Shown here in pieces: positions 34,721 to 43,809 of a DNA stretch of 64,000 bases (position 1 is its first letter; each line of letters opens with the position of its first letter). Position numbers and translations under genes: made by a program. This DNA is from Arthrobacter sp. MYb23. Its GTDB lineage: Bacteria; Actinomycetota; Actinomycetes; Actinomycetales; Micrococcaceae. The notes below the pieces were generated by a model, which was not told the DNA's origin, made no database searches, and saw nothing but the letters and a program-made list of their open reading frames with translations. The DNA lies in the NCBI RefSeq assembly GCF_002979775.1, contig NZ_PCPR01000008.1, positions 1-64,000 on the forward strand. The letters run 5' to 3'.

Positions 34721-34761
34721 CCCGTGCCCCGCCGCCCGGGCCCTTCGGTAGAGTGCTCAGC

Positions 34762-35349
34762 ATGGATGACAAAGCAACGCTGCTCCGCTATTTGCAGCTC
34801 CGGAGGGCGGACCTGATCGGGAAGCTGGACGGACTGAGTGAGTACGACGCCCGGCGGCCCATGACGCCCACGGGAACCAGCCTGCTGGGTTTGGTGAAAC
34901 ATGTGGCCAGCGTTGAGCTGGACTATTTCGGGGTGACCTTCGGACGGCCAAGTGGCAGGGACCTGCCCTGGCTGGCGGACGACGCCGAACCGGATTCCGA
35001 TATGTGGGTACCTGCCACCGAGAGCCGGGAGGAGATCCTGGAGCTGCACCACTTCTCGGCCAAGCACAGCGAGGAGACCATCGAATCCCTCCCTTTGGAT
35101 GCGCCGGGCGTTGTGCCGTGGTGGTCTGAGGAAAAGAAGAACGTGACGCTCCACCAGATCCTGGTTCACATGTGCGTGGAGACCGCCCGCCATGCAGGAC
35201 ATGCAGACATCATTCGCGAGCTCATCGACGGCTCCATAGGTCAGAGGCCTGCCGATCCGAATATCCCCGGCCGGACCGCGGAAGAATGGGCGGCCCACCG
35301 TGCACGCATTGAGCAGGCAGCATTGGAGGCAGGCCCCTCCAGAGGGTAA
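34762..35349 (+). CDS. DinB family protein (DUF664)
   Basis: A 195-residue four-helix-bundle DinB-like protein. It shows the family pattern: [51 protein letters not shown] with the first metal His, and [29 protein letters not shown] with the paired His. The group includes thiol-dependent (mycothiol or bacillithiol) transferases. The ATG at 34762 is supported by the domain start; the frame opens 64 codons earlier, but that stretch is the family 4 repeat and noncoding. Divergent from the PL8 lyase. Confidence 0.85.
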   Translation: MDDKATLLRYLQLRRADLIGKLDGLSEYDARRPMTPTGTSLLGLVKHVASVELDYFGVTFGRPSGRDLPWLADDAEPDSDMWVPATESREEILELHHFSAKHSEETIESLPLDAPGVVPWWSEEKKNVTLHQILVHMCVETARHAGHADIIRELIDGSIGQRPADPNIPGRTAEEWAAHRARIEQAALEAGPSRG

Positions 35350-35414
35350 ACCTTCACAGCCCCCGCATATGTTGGGCAAACCTCGGGCGTAGCCTTGCTC
35401 CGTAGAAATGAGGA

Positions 35415-36401
35415 ATGACTCCTCCACAGACCGAACACCGTAAGGGCGGCCGGACACGGCGCGCCGTGATCTCCGCCGTTCTGGCGGTCACTCTCTCTGC
35501 CGGGGGTGCCGCCGCCTGGGCCTTGGACCGGTTCGTGGTCCCGCATGCTGAGATCACCAACGTCTCCGAGTACGAGGCAAGCCAGGCCGGCACCACCACA
35601 ACCACGACGACGGACGCTTCCTCCGCTGACACGTCGGCGAGCGCCGTGGTCACCGATACCTCGTACACGCAAGGCAACACGGGTGTCACCGTCTCAACCG
35701 TGACCACCGGCAGCGGTGACGACACCGTCACCTACTACGTTGCCGACGTCGTGCTTGATGAAGCCACCACGCTGAAGTCGGCGTTTGCCGAGGACACGTA
35801 CGGCGAGAACATCACCGAGACCACGTCCGCGATCGCCGAGGACCACAACGCAATCTTCGCCATCAACGGCGACTACTACGGCTTCCGCGACACCGGCATC
35901 GTGATCCGCAACGGTGTGGTGTATCGGGATGAGGGTGCGCGGCAAGGGCTCGCCTTCTATAAGGACGGCACCGTCAAGGTGTACGACGAGACCGCCACCA
36001 CCGCCGACCAGCTCATCGCGGACGGCGTGTGGAACACACTCTCCTTCGGGCCTTCTCTGCTGGACAACGGCCAGATCGCCTCGGGCATCGAGGACATGGA
36101 GGTGGATACCAACTTCGGCAACCACTCCATCCAAGGCGAACAGCCGCGCACGGCCGTGGGCGTCATCGATGAGAACCACTTGGTGTTCGTGGTGGTGGAC
36201 GGCCGCAGCCCCGGCTACAGCGCCGGTGTCACCATGACCGGACTGGCCCAGATCATGAAGGACCTCGGCGCCACCACCGCGTACAACGTGGACGGTGGCG
36301 GCTCGTCCACCATGTACTTCAACGGATCCCTGGTGAACAACCCGCTTGGCGAAAACAAAGAGCGCGGCACCTCGGACATCCTCTACATCGCCCAATCATG
36401 A
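35415..36401 (+). CDS. Phosphodiester glycosidase (NAGPA) domain protein, secreted
   Basis: A 328-residue protein. An Arg-rich N-terminus and one hydrophobic helix ([21 protein letters not shown]) act as signal or anchor, followed by a Thr/Ser-rich linker ([17 protein letters not shown]). The NAGPA/DUF2233 domain (about 95-328) has [58 protein letters not shown] and the RGTSDIL end, which are family signatures. NAGPA cleaves GlcNAc-1-phosphodiesters; bacterial members act on envelope polymers. It overlaps the next gene by ATGA and is first of a five-gene envelope operon. Confidence 0.88.
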   Translation: MTPPQTEHRKGGRTRRAVISAVLAVTLSAGGAAAWALDRFVVPHAEITNVSEYEASQAGTTTTTTTDASSADTSASAVVTDTSYTQGNTGVTVSTVTTGSGDDTVTYYVADVVLDEATTLKSAFAEDTYGENITETTSAIAEDHNAIFAINGDYYGFRDTGIVIRNGVVYRDEGARQGLAFYKDGTVKVYDETATTADQLIADGVWNTLSFGPSLLDNGQIASGIEDMEVDTNFGNHSIQGEQPRTAVGVIDENHLVFVVVDGRSPGYSAGVTMTGLAQIMKDLGATTAYNVDGGGSSTMYFNGSLVNNPLGENKERGTSDILYIAQS

Positions 36402-37561
36402 TCATCCTGATACCGGCGTACGAGCCGGACCACCAGCTCCCTGCCCTTGTCCGCAATCTTCAAGAAGCTGATCCTTGGCTGACCATCGTTGTGGTGGATG
36501 ACGGCTCCGGGCCTGACTATAAGGACACGTTCGACGACGCCGCGCGGCTTGGGTGCCATGTGCTCAGTTATGCCGTGAACGGTGGCAAGGGCCACGCACT
36601 GAAAAGGGGTTTCGCCTTCATCGCCGAGCGCTTCCCGGGCCATGATGTGGTCTGTGCTGACAGCGATGGGCAGCACGCAGTGGCCGACATCCTTGCCGTT
36701 GCCGACCGCGTCCGCCATGTCACCGCATCGATGGTCCTGGGCTGCCGGAACTTCACCGGTGACGTTCCGGCCCGGAGCAGGTTCGGCAATACGGTGACGC
36801 GGTGGCTGTTCAGGCTCGCCACGGGCCAACGGATCACGGACACGCAAACGGGCCTCCGCGGTTACCGGGCTGACATGCTCCCTTGGCTGCTGACGGTTCG
36901 CGGTCAGCGGTACGAGTACGAACTCAACCTGCTGCTGGAGGCGAAACCTGCCGGCTATGGCATCCACAGTGTCCAGATCGCCACCGTCTATCTGGACGAC
37001 AACTCGGGTTCACACTTCCGCCCCGTGGCCGACTCGATCAGGATCTATGCTCCCCTGCTGAAGTTCCTTGGCTCGTCTTTGTCCGCCTTTGTGGTGGACC
37101 TGGTGATGTTCCTGCTCCTGAGCGCCTTGACGGACTCCCTTTTGCTGGCGGTGGTGGGGGCCCGGTTGGTGAGCGCCACTGTGAACTTCATGATCAACCG
37201 ACGCCTGGTGTTTGAGCACGGCAGGGACACCTCGATCCGCGCCGCGGCTTCCGGCTATGTGGCGCTGGTGGCGGTCCTGCTGGCCGCCAACTACACAGCA
37301 ATCTGGGCGCTCACCTCAATCCAGGTTCCGGACCTGCCCGCCAAAATCCTTACCGAAGCCGCCTTGCTTGGTGTCAGCTACGCCGTGCAGCACCGCTTCC
37401 TCTTCGTCCGCAAGGCTCATGTTCCGTCAAGCATCCCGGCCACACCAAAGGAACCAGTCGCCGTCGAAACACATATCCCAGCCTTGGTCCGGGCACAGTT
37501 TCAGCACAGCCTCGCCGGGAAAAGTGAAGATCAATCCCCCAAGAGATTCCGGAGTAACTGA
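36398..37561 (+). CDS. GT2 glycosyltransferase fused to a GtrA membrane domain
   Basis: A 387-residue fusion. Residues 1-210 form a GT2 fold of the polyprenyl-phosphate-sugar synthase type: ILIPAYEPDHQLPALV, IVVVDDGSG, NGGKGHALKRGF, DSDGQHAVADI, GCRNFTGDVPARSRFGN and TDTQTGLRGYR. Residues about 225-345 are a four-helix GtrA domain (LKFLGSSLSAFVVDLVMFLLL...LVSATVNFMINRRLVFEH), usually a separate flippase-like protein for lipid-linked sugars. A 40-residue hydrophilic tail ends the protein. The fusion suggests that one chain makes and translocates a polyprenyl-phosphate sugar. Overlaps both neighbours. Confidence 0.88.
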   Translation: MIILIPAYEPDHQLPALVRNLQEADPWLTIVVVDDGSGPDYKDTFDDAARLGCHVLSYAVNGGKGHALKRGFAFIAERFPGHDVVCADSDGQHAVADILAVADRVRHVTASMVLGCRNFTGDVPARSRFGNTVTRWLFRLATGQRITDTQTGLRGYRADMLPWLLTVRGQRYEYELNLLLEAKPAGYGIHSVQIATVYLDDNSGSHFRPVADSIRIYAPLLKFLGSSLSAFVVDLVMFLLLSALTDSLLLAVVGARLVSATVNFMINRRLVFEHGRDTSIRAAASGYVALVAVLLAANYTAIWALTSIQVPDLPAKILTEAALLGVSYAVQHRFLFVRKAHVPSSIPATPKEPVAVETHIPALVRAQFQHSLAGKSEDQSPKRFRSN

Positions 37562-38280
37562 TGAACACCATCATCCTCATAGCGGCAGACCTGGCCGCCA
37601 TCACCATTCTGACGCTGGCCCTCTACCTCCGCCGGCACCGGCGCCGCGACCTGGTTGTCTCATACCTGGGCATGAACGTGGGCGTCCTGGCAGTTGCCAC
37701 AGCATTGTCCGGTTCGGCCGCTGGTGTTGGCTTGGGACTGGGTTTGTTTGGTGTTCTCTCCATCATCCGGCTCCGGTCCACCGAACTCGCCCAGCACGAG
37801 GTGGCCTACTACTTCTCGGCGTTGGCGCTGGGCTTGATTGCGGGCATCGGCGTCGAGCCGCTCTGGCTGACCCTGTCCCTCATGGCACTGGTCCTGCTGG
37901 TGATGTTCGTCGGCGACAACCCCCGGGTCCTCCCGGCCTACCGCCATCAGATCGTGGTGCTGGACCGAGCCATTAACAGCGAGCCCGAGCTCTTCGCCCG
38001 GTTAGAGGAAGTCCTCAACGGCACAGTTCATTCGGCCACCATCCAGGAGTTGGACATGGTCAACGACAAGACGATCGTTGATGTCCGGTACGCGGTCCGC
38101 CCCCTCCACCAGGATCTGTCCCAGCCGCGGCACTCACAGCTTGGTTTCAACCAGCCTGCCGGCGCGCTGACCCCGGCGCCGGAGGAACTGCCGGCTCAGA
38201 CAACCCAGCCGGCTGAGTCCCCACAGCCCGCACCCCAGCAAACCCAGCAGTCCGTACCCACCTCGGCCGGTGTCGCATGA
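37561..38280 (+). CDS. DUF4956 membrane protein
   Basis: A 239-residue protein with a short N-terminal helix, two or three further hydrophobic helices (VVSYLGMNVGVLAVATAL, GVGLGLGLFGVLSIIRLRS, ALALGLIAGIGVEPLWLTLSLMALVLLVM), then a cytoplasmic domain (IVVLDRAINSEPELFARLEEVL...NDKTIVDVRYAV) and a Pro/Gln-rich tail. GVLSIIRLRSTELAQHEVAYYF is the DUF4956 signature. The family often neighbours VTC and CotH-type genes; no biochemical role is known to me. The start overlaps the previous stop by one base; the end overlaps the VTC gene by ATGA. Confidence 0.82.
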   Translation: MNTIILIAADLAAITILTLALYLRRHRRRDLVVSYLGMNVGVLAVATALSGSAAGVGLGLGLFGVLSIIRLRSTELAQHEVAYYFSALALGLIAGIGVEPLWLTLSLMALVLLVMFVGDNPRVLPAYRHQIVVLDRAINSEPELFARLEEVLNGTVHSATIQELDMVNDKTIVDVRYAVRPLHQDLSQPRHSQLGFNQPAGALTPAPEELPAQTTQPAESPQPAPQQTQQSVPTSAGVA

Positions 38281-39065
38281 GCCGCATCGACGCCGAACCG
38301 ATCATGCCGCAACTGGGCCAGCTTCCCGCCGTCGGACTTGAAGAACTCACTGCGGAAGCCGCGTTGCTGACCCGGGTCGATCGGAAGTATCTGGTTCCGT
38401 CGGCAACGGCCCGCAAGATCCTCAGCACATTCAGCACCGAAGCCCGGGTCTTGGAGATGGACGGGAAGCGGACCTTCGACTACGACTCCGTCTACTTCGA
38501 TACACCCGGTTTGGACAGCTACCTGCTGGCCGCGCATGGCAGGCGCCGTCGGTTCAAGGTCCGCACCCGAACCTATGTGGACAGTGCCGTGAGCTTCCTG
38601 GAAGTCAAGACCGAAGGCGCCCGCGAGGCCACCGTCAAAGAACGCATCCCCTATGAGCTAGTCGACCGCGACCGGTTGACCGAGGAGGGGCTGGCGTATG
38701 TCAACGAGACCCTCGCGGCCACCATCGGCGATGTCGCGTTCGGCCCGCTGGAGCCGGTGCTTTCCACCCGCTACGACCGCATCACCTTATACCTTCCCGA
38801 ATCCGGCAGCCGCGCGACCATCGACTCCGACGTCACCTGGCAGAGTCCCGATGGCCAGCCCTGGGTTTTGGACAACGCTGTGGTGGTGGAGACGAAGTCC
38901 GGCTCCGCTCCCGGCCCTTTGGACAGGCACTTGTGGGCACATGGCGTCCGCCCTTGCCGCATCTCCAAGTTCGCCACCGGCATGGCCGCCCTCCATCCCG
39001 AGCTGCCCGCCAATCGCTGGAACCAAACGCTTCGGCGCAGGATGCCCCTGCGCCCCCTCCACTGA
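38277..39065 (+). CDS. VTC domain protein (polyphosphate polymerase type)
   Basis: A 262-residue soluble VTC domain, a triphosphate-tunnel fold. The basic tunnel residues known from yeast Vtc4 have counterparts: RVDRKYLV, the cluster RRRFKVRTRTY, FLEVKTE, STRYDRITLY, VVETKSG (metal Glu plus Lys) and CRISKFATG. No SPX domain and no transmembrane segment, so membrane attachment would come from the adjacent DUF4956 protein. Activity could be polyphosphate synthesis or another nucleotide-phosphate polymerisation. ATGA overlap with DUF4956. Confidence 0.87.
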   Translation: MSRIDAEPIMPQLGQLPAVGLEELTAEAALLTRVDRKYLVPSATARKILSTFSTEARVLEMDGKRTFDYDSVYFDTPGLDSYLLAAHGRRRRFKVRTRTYVDSAVSFLEVKTEGAREATVKERIPYELVDRDRLTEEGLAYVNETLAATIGDVAFGPLEPVLSTRYDRITLYLPESGSRATIDSDVTWQSPDGQPWVLDNAVVVETKSGSAPGPLDRHLWAHGVRPCRISKFATGMAALHPELPANRWNQTLRRRMPLRPLH

Positions 39066-39109
39066 CTTTCCCTCCACAGACTCTCCCTCCACAGACTTAG
39101 GAATCCACC

Positions 39110-40693
39110 ATGCGCTCCTTCCGCACTTCCCTTTCCGTTGCCGCCGTCGCCCTGGCCATCTCCCTGGCCGGCTGCTCCACCGCCGCCACCAGTTCCACGT
39201 CCACCGGCAGTACCGGCACCACTGGAACGTCGACCGGCACCACCCAGCAGGCAGTCACGGCCGGCACCATCGAAGAAGACACCCACTACGACAGCGATGA
39301 CCTCACGTGGGACGCCGCAACAGAAGTGGCAATCAGCCTGTCCGACGGCGGCAGCAAAGTGACGTCGTCGTCCTCCACCGGGGTGGCCGTCGACGGCAAC
39401 ACCGTCACCATCAGCACCGCCGGAACGTACCGCTTCAGCGGCTCCCTCAGTGACGGGCAGATCGTGGTGGCTGCGGGAGAAGATACGGTGCGGATCATCC
39501 TGGACGGCGTGGAACTGGGTAACTCTTCAGGCTCACCATTCGTAGTGCAGAGCGCGGACGAAGCGATCGTGTACTTGGCGGATGGCAGCACCAACACGTT
39601 GACCGATGCCACCAGCTACGCCGATCAAGGCGAGGACGCTCCCAACGCGGCCCTCTACTCCATGGCAGACCTGACCATCGCCGGAACGGGATCCCTCACC
39701 GTCAACGGGAAGTCCAACGACGGAATCGTCTCCAAGGACGGCTTGGTGATGGCCGCGGGCAAAGTCACCGTGGACGCGGTGGACGACGGCATCCGGGGCA
39801 AGGACTACACCGTGCTGCTGGACGGCGCCTACCAGGTAACCGCGGGTGGGGACGGCGTGAAGGCTGACAACGAGACTGACGAAGGCCGTGGTTGGCTCTT
39901 GGTCAGCGGCGGCTCGTTGACAGTCAACGCGGGAGACGACGGCGTGAAAGCCTTCAATACGCTGACAGTCAGTGGTGGAAGCGTCACCGTTGCCGAGTCC
40001 GAGGAGGGGCTGGAGGCACAGCACATCGCCATTACCGGCGGCGAAGTTTCCGTCACGGCGAACGACGACGGCGTGAACGCCTCGGGCGGCTCGTCCACCA
40101 GTACCGATACCGGCGCGGCCGCTGGCGGGATGGGCGGACCCGGCGGTGGGGGCATGGGCGGCGGCGAAACGGTGGGCGACTACACCGTGGACGTCTCCGG
40201 TGGAACGCTCACCATTAACTCGGAGGGCGACGGCCTGGACTCCAACGGCAACGCCACCATCTCCGGTGGCACCGTGGTGGTCAACGGTCCCACCAACGAT
40301 GGCAACGGCGCGCTGGACGTGAACGGTGAACTCACCGTGACCGGCGGAACCGTTGCAGCGGCAGGCAGTGCCGGGATGGCGGTGACCCCGGCGACCTCGT
40401 CCACGCAGTCCGGTGTGCAGCTGACCTTCAGCTCGTCTTTGTCAGCAGGCACACCGGTACACATTGTTGACTCGGCCGGGGCCGTGGTTGCGACGTTCGT
40501 GACCACCAAGACCAGCGCATCCCTGGTGTACTCGTCCTCGGCCATTACCGACGGGGCCACGTACACCGTGTACACGGGTGGCAGTGCTGATGCCGATGCC
40601 GGCGTCACCACCGGTTCCATTTCCGGTGCCGAGGAGCAGGGCACCGTCACCGCAGGCGAGTACACCCAGGCTCAGGGTCCGGGCCGCCGCTAG
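39110..40693 (+). CDS. Carbohydrate-binding domain lipoprotein (DUF4353, Cthe_2159-like)
   Basis: A 527-residue protein with lipobox ISLAGC (Cys near 23), a Ser/Thr/Gly linker, and a long right-handed beta-helix of the Cthe_2159 class. Repeated ISxGGxVTVxxxDDGI-type coils run through residues 80-430 (DDGIRGKDYTVLLDGAYQVTAGGDGVKADN and others). A Gly-rich loop (GGMGGPGGGGMGGGE) interrupts near 340. The reference protein binds acidic polygalacturonate-type glycans through Ca. SD AGGAATCC precedes the ATG. Last gene of the envelope operon and probably its cell-surface output. Confidence 0.83.
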   Translation: MRSFRTSLSVAAVALAISLAGCSTAATSSTSTGSTGTTGTSTGTTQQAVTAGTIEEDTHYDSDDLTWDAATEVAISLSDGGSKVTSSSSTGVAVDGNTVTISTAGTYRFSGSLSDGQIVVAAGEDTVRIILDGVELGNSSGSPFVVQSADEAIVYLADGSTNTLTDATSYADQGEDAPNAALYSMADLTIAGTGSLTVNGKSNDGIVSKDGLVMAAGKVTVDAVDDGIRGKDYTVLLDGAYQVTAGGDGVKADNETDEGRGWLLVSGGSLTVNAGDDGVKAFNTLTVSGGSVTVAESEEGLEAQHIAITGGEVSVTANDDGVNASGGSSTSTDTGAAAGGMGGPGGGGMGGGETVGDYTVDVSGGTLTINSEGDGLDSNGNATISGGTVVVNGPTNDGNGALDVNGELTVTGGTVAAAGSAGMAVTPATSSTQSGVQLTFSSSLSAGTPVHIVDSAGAVVATFVTTKTSASLVYSSSAITDGATYTVYTGGSADADAGVTTGSISGAEEQGTVTAGEYTQAQGPGRR

Positions 40694-40707
40694 ATCCGGC
40701 GTTGCAC

Positions 40708-40747
40708 AGCGCCCGACGACGGTACTCAAGCACCGCCGTCGGGCGCT
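40708..40747 (+). terminator. Terminator of the envelope operon
   Basis: AGCGCCCGACGACGGT pairs with ACCGCCGTCGGGCGCT (one mismatch), 15 bases after the lipoprotein stop; outer GTTG/CAAC extends the stem. No long T-run. Confidence 0.7.
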
Positions 40748-40919
40748 CCAACACGAGCAGTCCACCCACGGCAAGCCTCCCCCGCAAACTTGATGCGAAC
40801 TTGAGCCAATCGAAAAGCTTCCTTGATATAGCAGCGCCACGCTGGAAGTACGAAGCACCCATACATAGGGGCTTCGGCAACGAATTTCAAGTATGAATCA
40901 CGATCACGTGGGGGAAGCA

Positions 40920-41393
40920 ATGGAACAGGCATCAGCACTAACCGAGGTGGTGTCCATCAAGGGCATCATCCAGGACCAGAACCCCGTGGATTTCTATGCG
41001 CTGGGTGTCGCGGGATGCATCGACCGGCTTGCAGCACCCCTGCGTCGTGAGGGCGTCACAGTCCATTGGCACACTCCGCATCACGGCATCGAGATCTCGT
41101 CCACAGCCGCCGCCCTCCTCTATCACGTGGCCCAAGAGACTTTCAGCAACACCCTCAACTACGCGAATGCCAGCGAGCTCACCGTCCGCCTCAACGCCGT
41201 TTACCACGGCATCCAGCTCACCGTCACGGATGATGGCAGCGGTTTCGAAATCCACGCCGCACCCAGTGGCCGGCGGCACGGTTTCGGTTTGTTGCTGATG
41301 TCCATAGCAGTCCACGACGCCGGTGGAACAGTAGACATCGACTCCGCGGTTGGGCGGGGCACCAGTGTGAGGGTGACGCTGCCGCTGGATTGA
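40920..41393 (+). CDS. Stand-alone histidine-kinase ATPase (HATPase_c) domain, orphan
   Basis: A 157-residue protein holding only a NarL/LiaS-class HATPase_c domain: N box AQETFSNTLNYANA, G1 box VTDDGSGFEI, G2 box HGFGLLLMSIAVHDAGGTVDIDSAVGRGTSVRVTLPL. The sensor and His-phosphotransfer parts are missing, and the N box lacks the usual K/R-H-A end. The ATG at 40920 after GGGGGAAGCA is preferred over 40893, which has no SD. The short N-terminus (MEQASALTEVVSIKG) is not a membrane helix. No response regulator lies beside it. It could be an anti-sigma-like kinase or a decayed two-component kinase. It sits just before the PBP gene. Confidence 0.75.
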   Translation: MEQASALTEVVSIKGIIQDQNPVDFYALGVAGCIDRLAAPLRREGVTVHWHTPHHGIEISSTAAALLYHVAQETFSNTLNYANASELTVRLNAVYHGIQLTVTDDGSGFEIHAAPSGRRHGFGLLLMSIAVHDAGGTVDIDSAVGRGTSVRVTLPLD

Positions 41394-41500
41394 GTCCTAT
41401 TTGGGACCATTTTTGGGTGCCCTACCCGTAGCCGCGCAGCTGTGCCGGACGTATTCTGTAGCTACTTTTCAGCCGGGTTATCCCTACGGATTGGCACGAA

Positions 41501-43684
41501 ATGGCGCGGAACAAGGGTCCAAAGATAGGTCTGGGCAAGGTCCTTTTGAGGATCTTTGGGTTCTTCTTCGTGAGCACCCTCTGCGGGGTGTTGATCACAG
41601 GATTCCTGGCACCCGTGGTTGCCTTCACCAGCACCACCGTGGGCGGTTCCATCGGATTTTATCAAAGCCTGCCAAGCGAGCTCAACGTCGATTCCCCTTC
41701 CCTCTCCAGCACCGTGGTATCTGCGGACGGCCAGCTCATCGCCACCTTCTATGCCGAGAACCGTGTGAAGGTCCCGCTGGAGGAGATGTCCCCGTTCATC
41801 CGCGAGGCGATCATCGCGATCGAAGATAACCGCTTCTACGAACACGCAGGCGTGGACGCACAGGGCATCATGCGGGCGCTGAGCTCAAACCTGACACAGG
41901 GCACCCGGCAAGGCGCTTCCACACTGACGCAGCAGTACGTCACCAACGTGCTCAACGAGTCCCGCCTGTCCGAGGGGCGTCCGGAGGATGTGGTGCTCAG
42001 CGGACAGAAGAGCGTGGGTGACAAACTGCGCGAAGTTAAGCTCGCACTGGAGCTGGAGAAGAGGTTCAGCAAGGATCAGATTCTTGAGGGATATCTGAAC
42101 ATCGTGTTCTTCAACCGGAACGCCTACGGCATCGAAGCTGCATCCCGCTATTTCTTCAGCACCTCCGCGATGGACCTGACCTTGCCTCAAGCAGCACTCC
42201 TGGCTGGTTTGGTCAATGGACCCAGCATTTATGACCCCATTGTGGACCCCCAGGCTGCACTCAACCGGCGCAACCTGGTGCTGGACCGGATGCTGGAACA
42301 GGGCAAGATCACTGCGGTGGATCACGGCGTGGCAGTAGCCACTCCGGTTGAGCTCAACATCACCCCGTCACTGCAAGGCTGCGCCGGTACCTCGTTTGCC
42401 ACCTATTTCTGCGACTACGTCTCCCACCTCATCCTCAACGACGAAACCTATGGTTCCACCGTGGAGGAACGTGAAAGGTTCCTCTACCGCGGCGGCCTGA
42501 CCATCACCACCACGTTGGACAGCCGGCTTCAGAACGCCGCACAGCAACAGGTTGATGCCTCCGCCGGACCTAACCCGGATAAGTGGGGTGCCGCGATGAC
42601 CACCGTCCAGCCGGGCACCGGGAAAATCCTTGCCATGGCCCAAAACACGGTGTTCGTACCCCAGGACGGGAAGTACGATACCCAGCTGAATTTCAACGTG
42701 GATTCCAAGGACGAGAACGGCTATGACCTCAATGGCGCGGGCGGTTTCCAGCCTGGCTCCACCATGAAGCCATTTATCTATGCGGAGTGGCTCAATGAAG
42801 GCAAGAATCCCACCGCCGTTGTTGACGCTTCCCGCCGGGTCTACCCCGTAGGTTTCCCTTGGCGCTCAAGCTGCGGCAGAGTCCTTGGCGGTTACAGCAC
42901 CGCCCAGAAGGCCCAGAACCTGGGCGCCGATGACGACCTGCAAAACAACGACGACGGTTACTACCGTCCGATGCCCATCAATTACGGCCTGTACAACTCC
43001 ATCAACACGGCCACTTTTGCCACCGCAGCCCAGCTGGACTTCTGCGGGATCCAGAAAATGGTGGACACCGTGGGCTTGCACAGCGGCTTGGACAACGCGC
43101 CGGTGAACATGCACCAGATCGGCAACCTCCTTGGCTCCATTGGAGTGGCCCCTGTAGTCCTGGCGAGCGCCTACGCCACCTTCGCGAACGACGGCACCTA
43201 CTGCAAGCCAATCGCCGTCACCGGGATCAGCGATGCCCAAGGGCGTAAGTTTCAAGCCCAAACGCCTGAATGCAGGGAGGCCGTGAAACCAGCCGTGGCG
43301 CGGGGCGTGAACGCCGTCCTGCAGGATGTCCTGAAGATGGGATCAGGCGTGTACATCAACCCCAAGGTCCAGAGCCAGGTACCGGTGGCGGCCAAGACGG
43401 GCACGTCCAACAACAACGGCGCCACCTGGGTGGCCGGTTACACCACCAGTCTGGCAACGGCGTCGTTCTTCGGGGACACGTCAGCGGGACAGCAGCGGGC
43501 CGGGCAAAACATCACCATCAACGGCAAGTTCTACAAGTCTTTGGACGGTTACATGATTGCGGGCCCGCAGTGGGCCAACTACATGATGACAGCCACGTCC
43601 CTGTACCCAAGCGGGCCTTTCGTAGCACCGGCCCCTCCCCCAGCGCCCACCGTTCCGGTGACGCCACAACCCACGCGCCGCTGA
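41501..43684 (+). CDS. Bifunctional penicillin-binding protein (class A, GT51 + transpeptidase)
   Basis: A 727-residue membrane-anchored peptidoglycan synthase. One N-terminal helix (about 13-45), then GT51 with the catalytic Glu in EDNRFYEHAGVD (108-119) and GASTLTQQ (138-145). The transpeptidase domain has the three penicillin-binding motifs: STMK with nucleophile Ser420, SIN (500-502) and KTGTS (632-636). A short Pro-rich tail (APAPPPAPTVPVTPQPTRR) follows. Full length for class A. The SD upstream of ATG 41501 is weak. The gene follows the orphan ATPase gene by about 100 bases. Confidence 0.92.
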   Translation: MARNKGPKIGLGKVLLRIFGFFFVSTLCGVLITGFLAPVVAFTSTTVGGSIGFYQSLPSELNVDSPSLSSTVVSADGQLIATFYAENRVKVPLEEMSPFIREAIIAIEDNRFYEHAGVDAQGIMRALSSNLTQGTRQGASTLTQQYVTNVLNESRLSEGRPEDVVLSGQKSVGDKLREVKLALELEKRFSKDQILEGYLNIVFFNRNAYGIEAASRYFFSTSAMDLTLPQAALLAGLVNGPSIYDPIVDPQAALNRRNLVLDRMLEQGKITAVDHGVAVATPVELNITPSLQGCAGTSFATYFCDYVSHLILNDETYGSTVEERERFLYRGGLTITTTLDSRLQNAAQQQVDASAGPNPDKWGAAMTTVQPGTGKILAMAQNTVFVPQDGKYDTQLNFNVDSKDENGYDLNGAGGFQPGSTMKPFIYAEWLNEGKNPTAVVDASRRVYPVGFPWRSSCGRVLGGYSTAQKAQNLGADDDLQNNDDGYYRPMPINYGLYNSINTATFATAAQLDFCGIQKMVDTVGLHSGLDNAPVNMHQIGNLLGSIGVAPVVLASAYATFANDGTYCKPIAVTGISDAQGRKFQAQTPECREAVKPAVARGVNAVLQDVLKMGSGVYINPKVQSQVPVAAKTGTSNNNGATWVAGYTTSLATASFFGDTSAGQQRAGQNITINGKFYKSLDGYMIAGPQWANYMMTATSLYPSGPFVAPAPPPAPTVPVTPQPTRR

Positions 43685-43689
43685 CCCGG

Positions 43690-43806
43690 GCGTTGCGGGG
43701 CCTACTCTGCGCGCTATCCGACAGCAGGGCCCACGCCGCCCGGGTTCCCTGACTGAGCTTGCGAAGTGAGGGAGGCTGCGGGGATGCAAAGCTGGCCCCA
43801 CAACGG
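43690..43806. repeat. 117-bp dispersed repeat, family 3, copy A
   Basis: Starts GCGTTGCGGGGCCTACTC and ends TGGCCCCACAACGG; the ends are near-inverted (CGTTG...CAACG), with an internal CCCT/AGGG hairpin. The copy at 56633-56749 is the same length with about ten differences. It fills the gap between the convergent PBP and FAD-dehydrogenase genes and stops 4 bases before the latter's stop codon. Confidence 0.85.
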
Positions 43807-43809
43807 TCG

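Noticed and set aside
34504..35457. N-terminal extension of the PL8 lyase to 1108 residues
   Set aside because: It would run through the antisense of the DinB gene and place the Tat signal in mid-protein; the TTG at 34503 has an SD and signal peptide.
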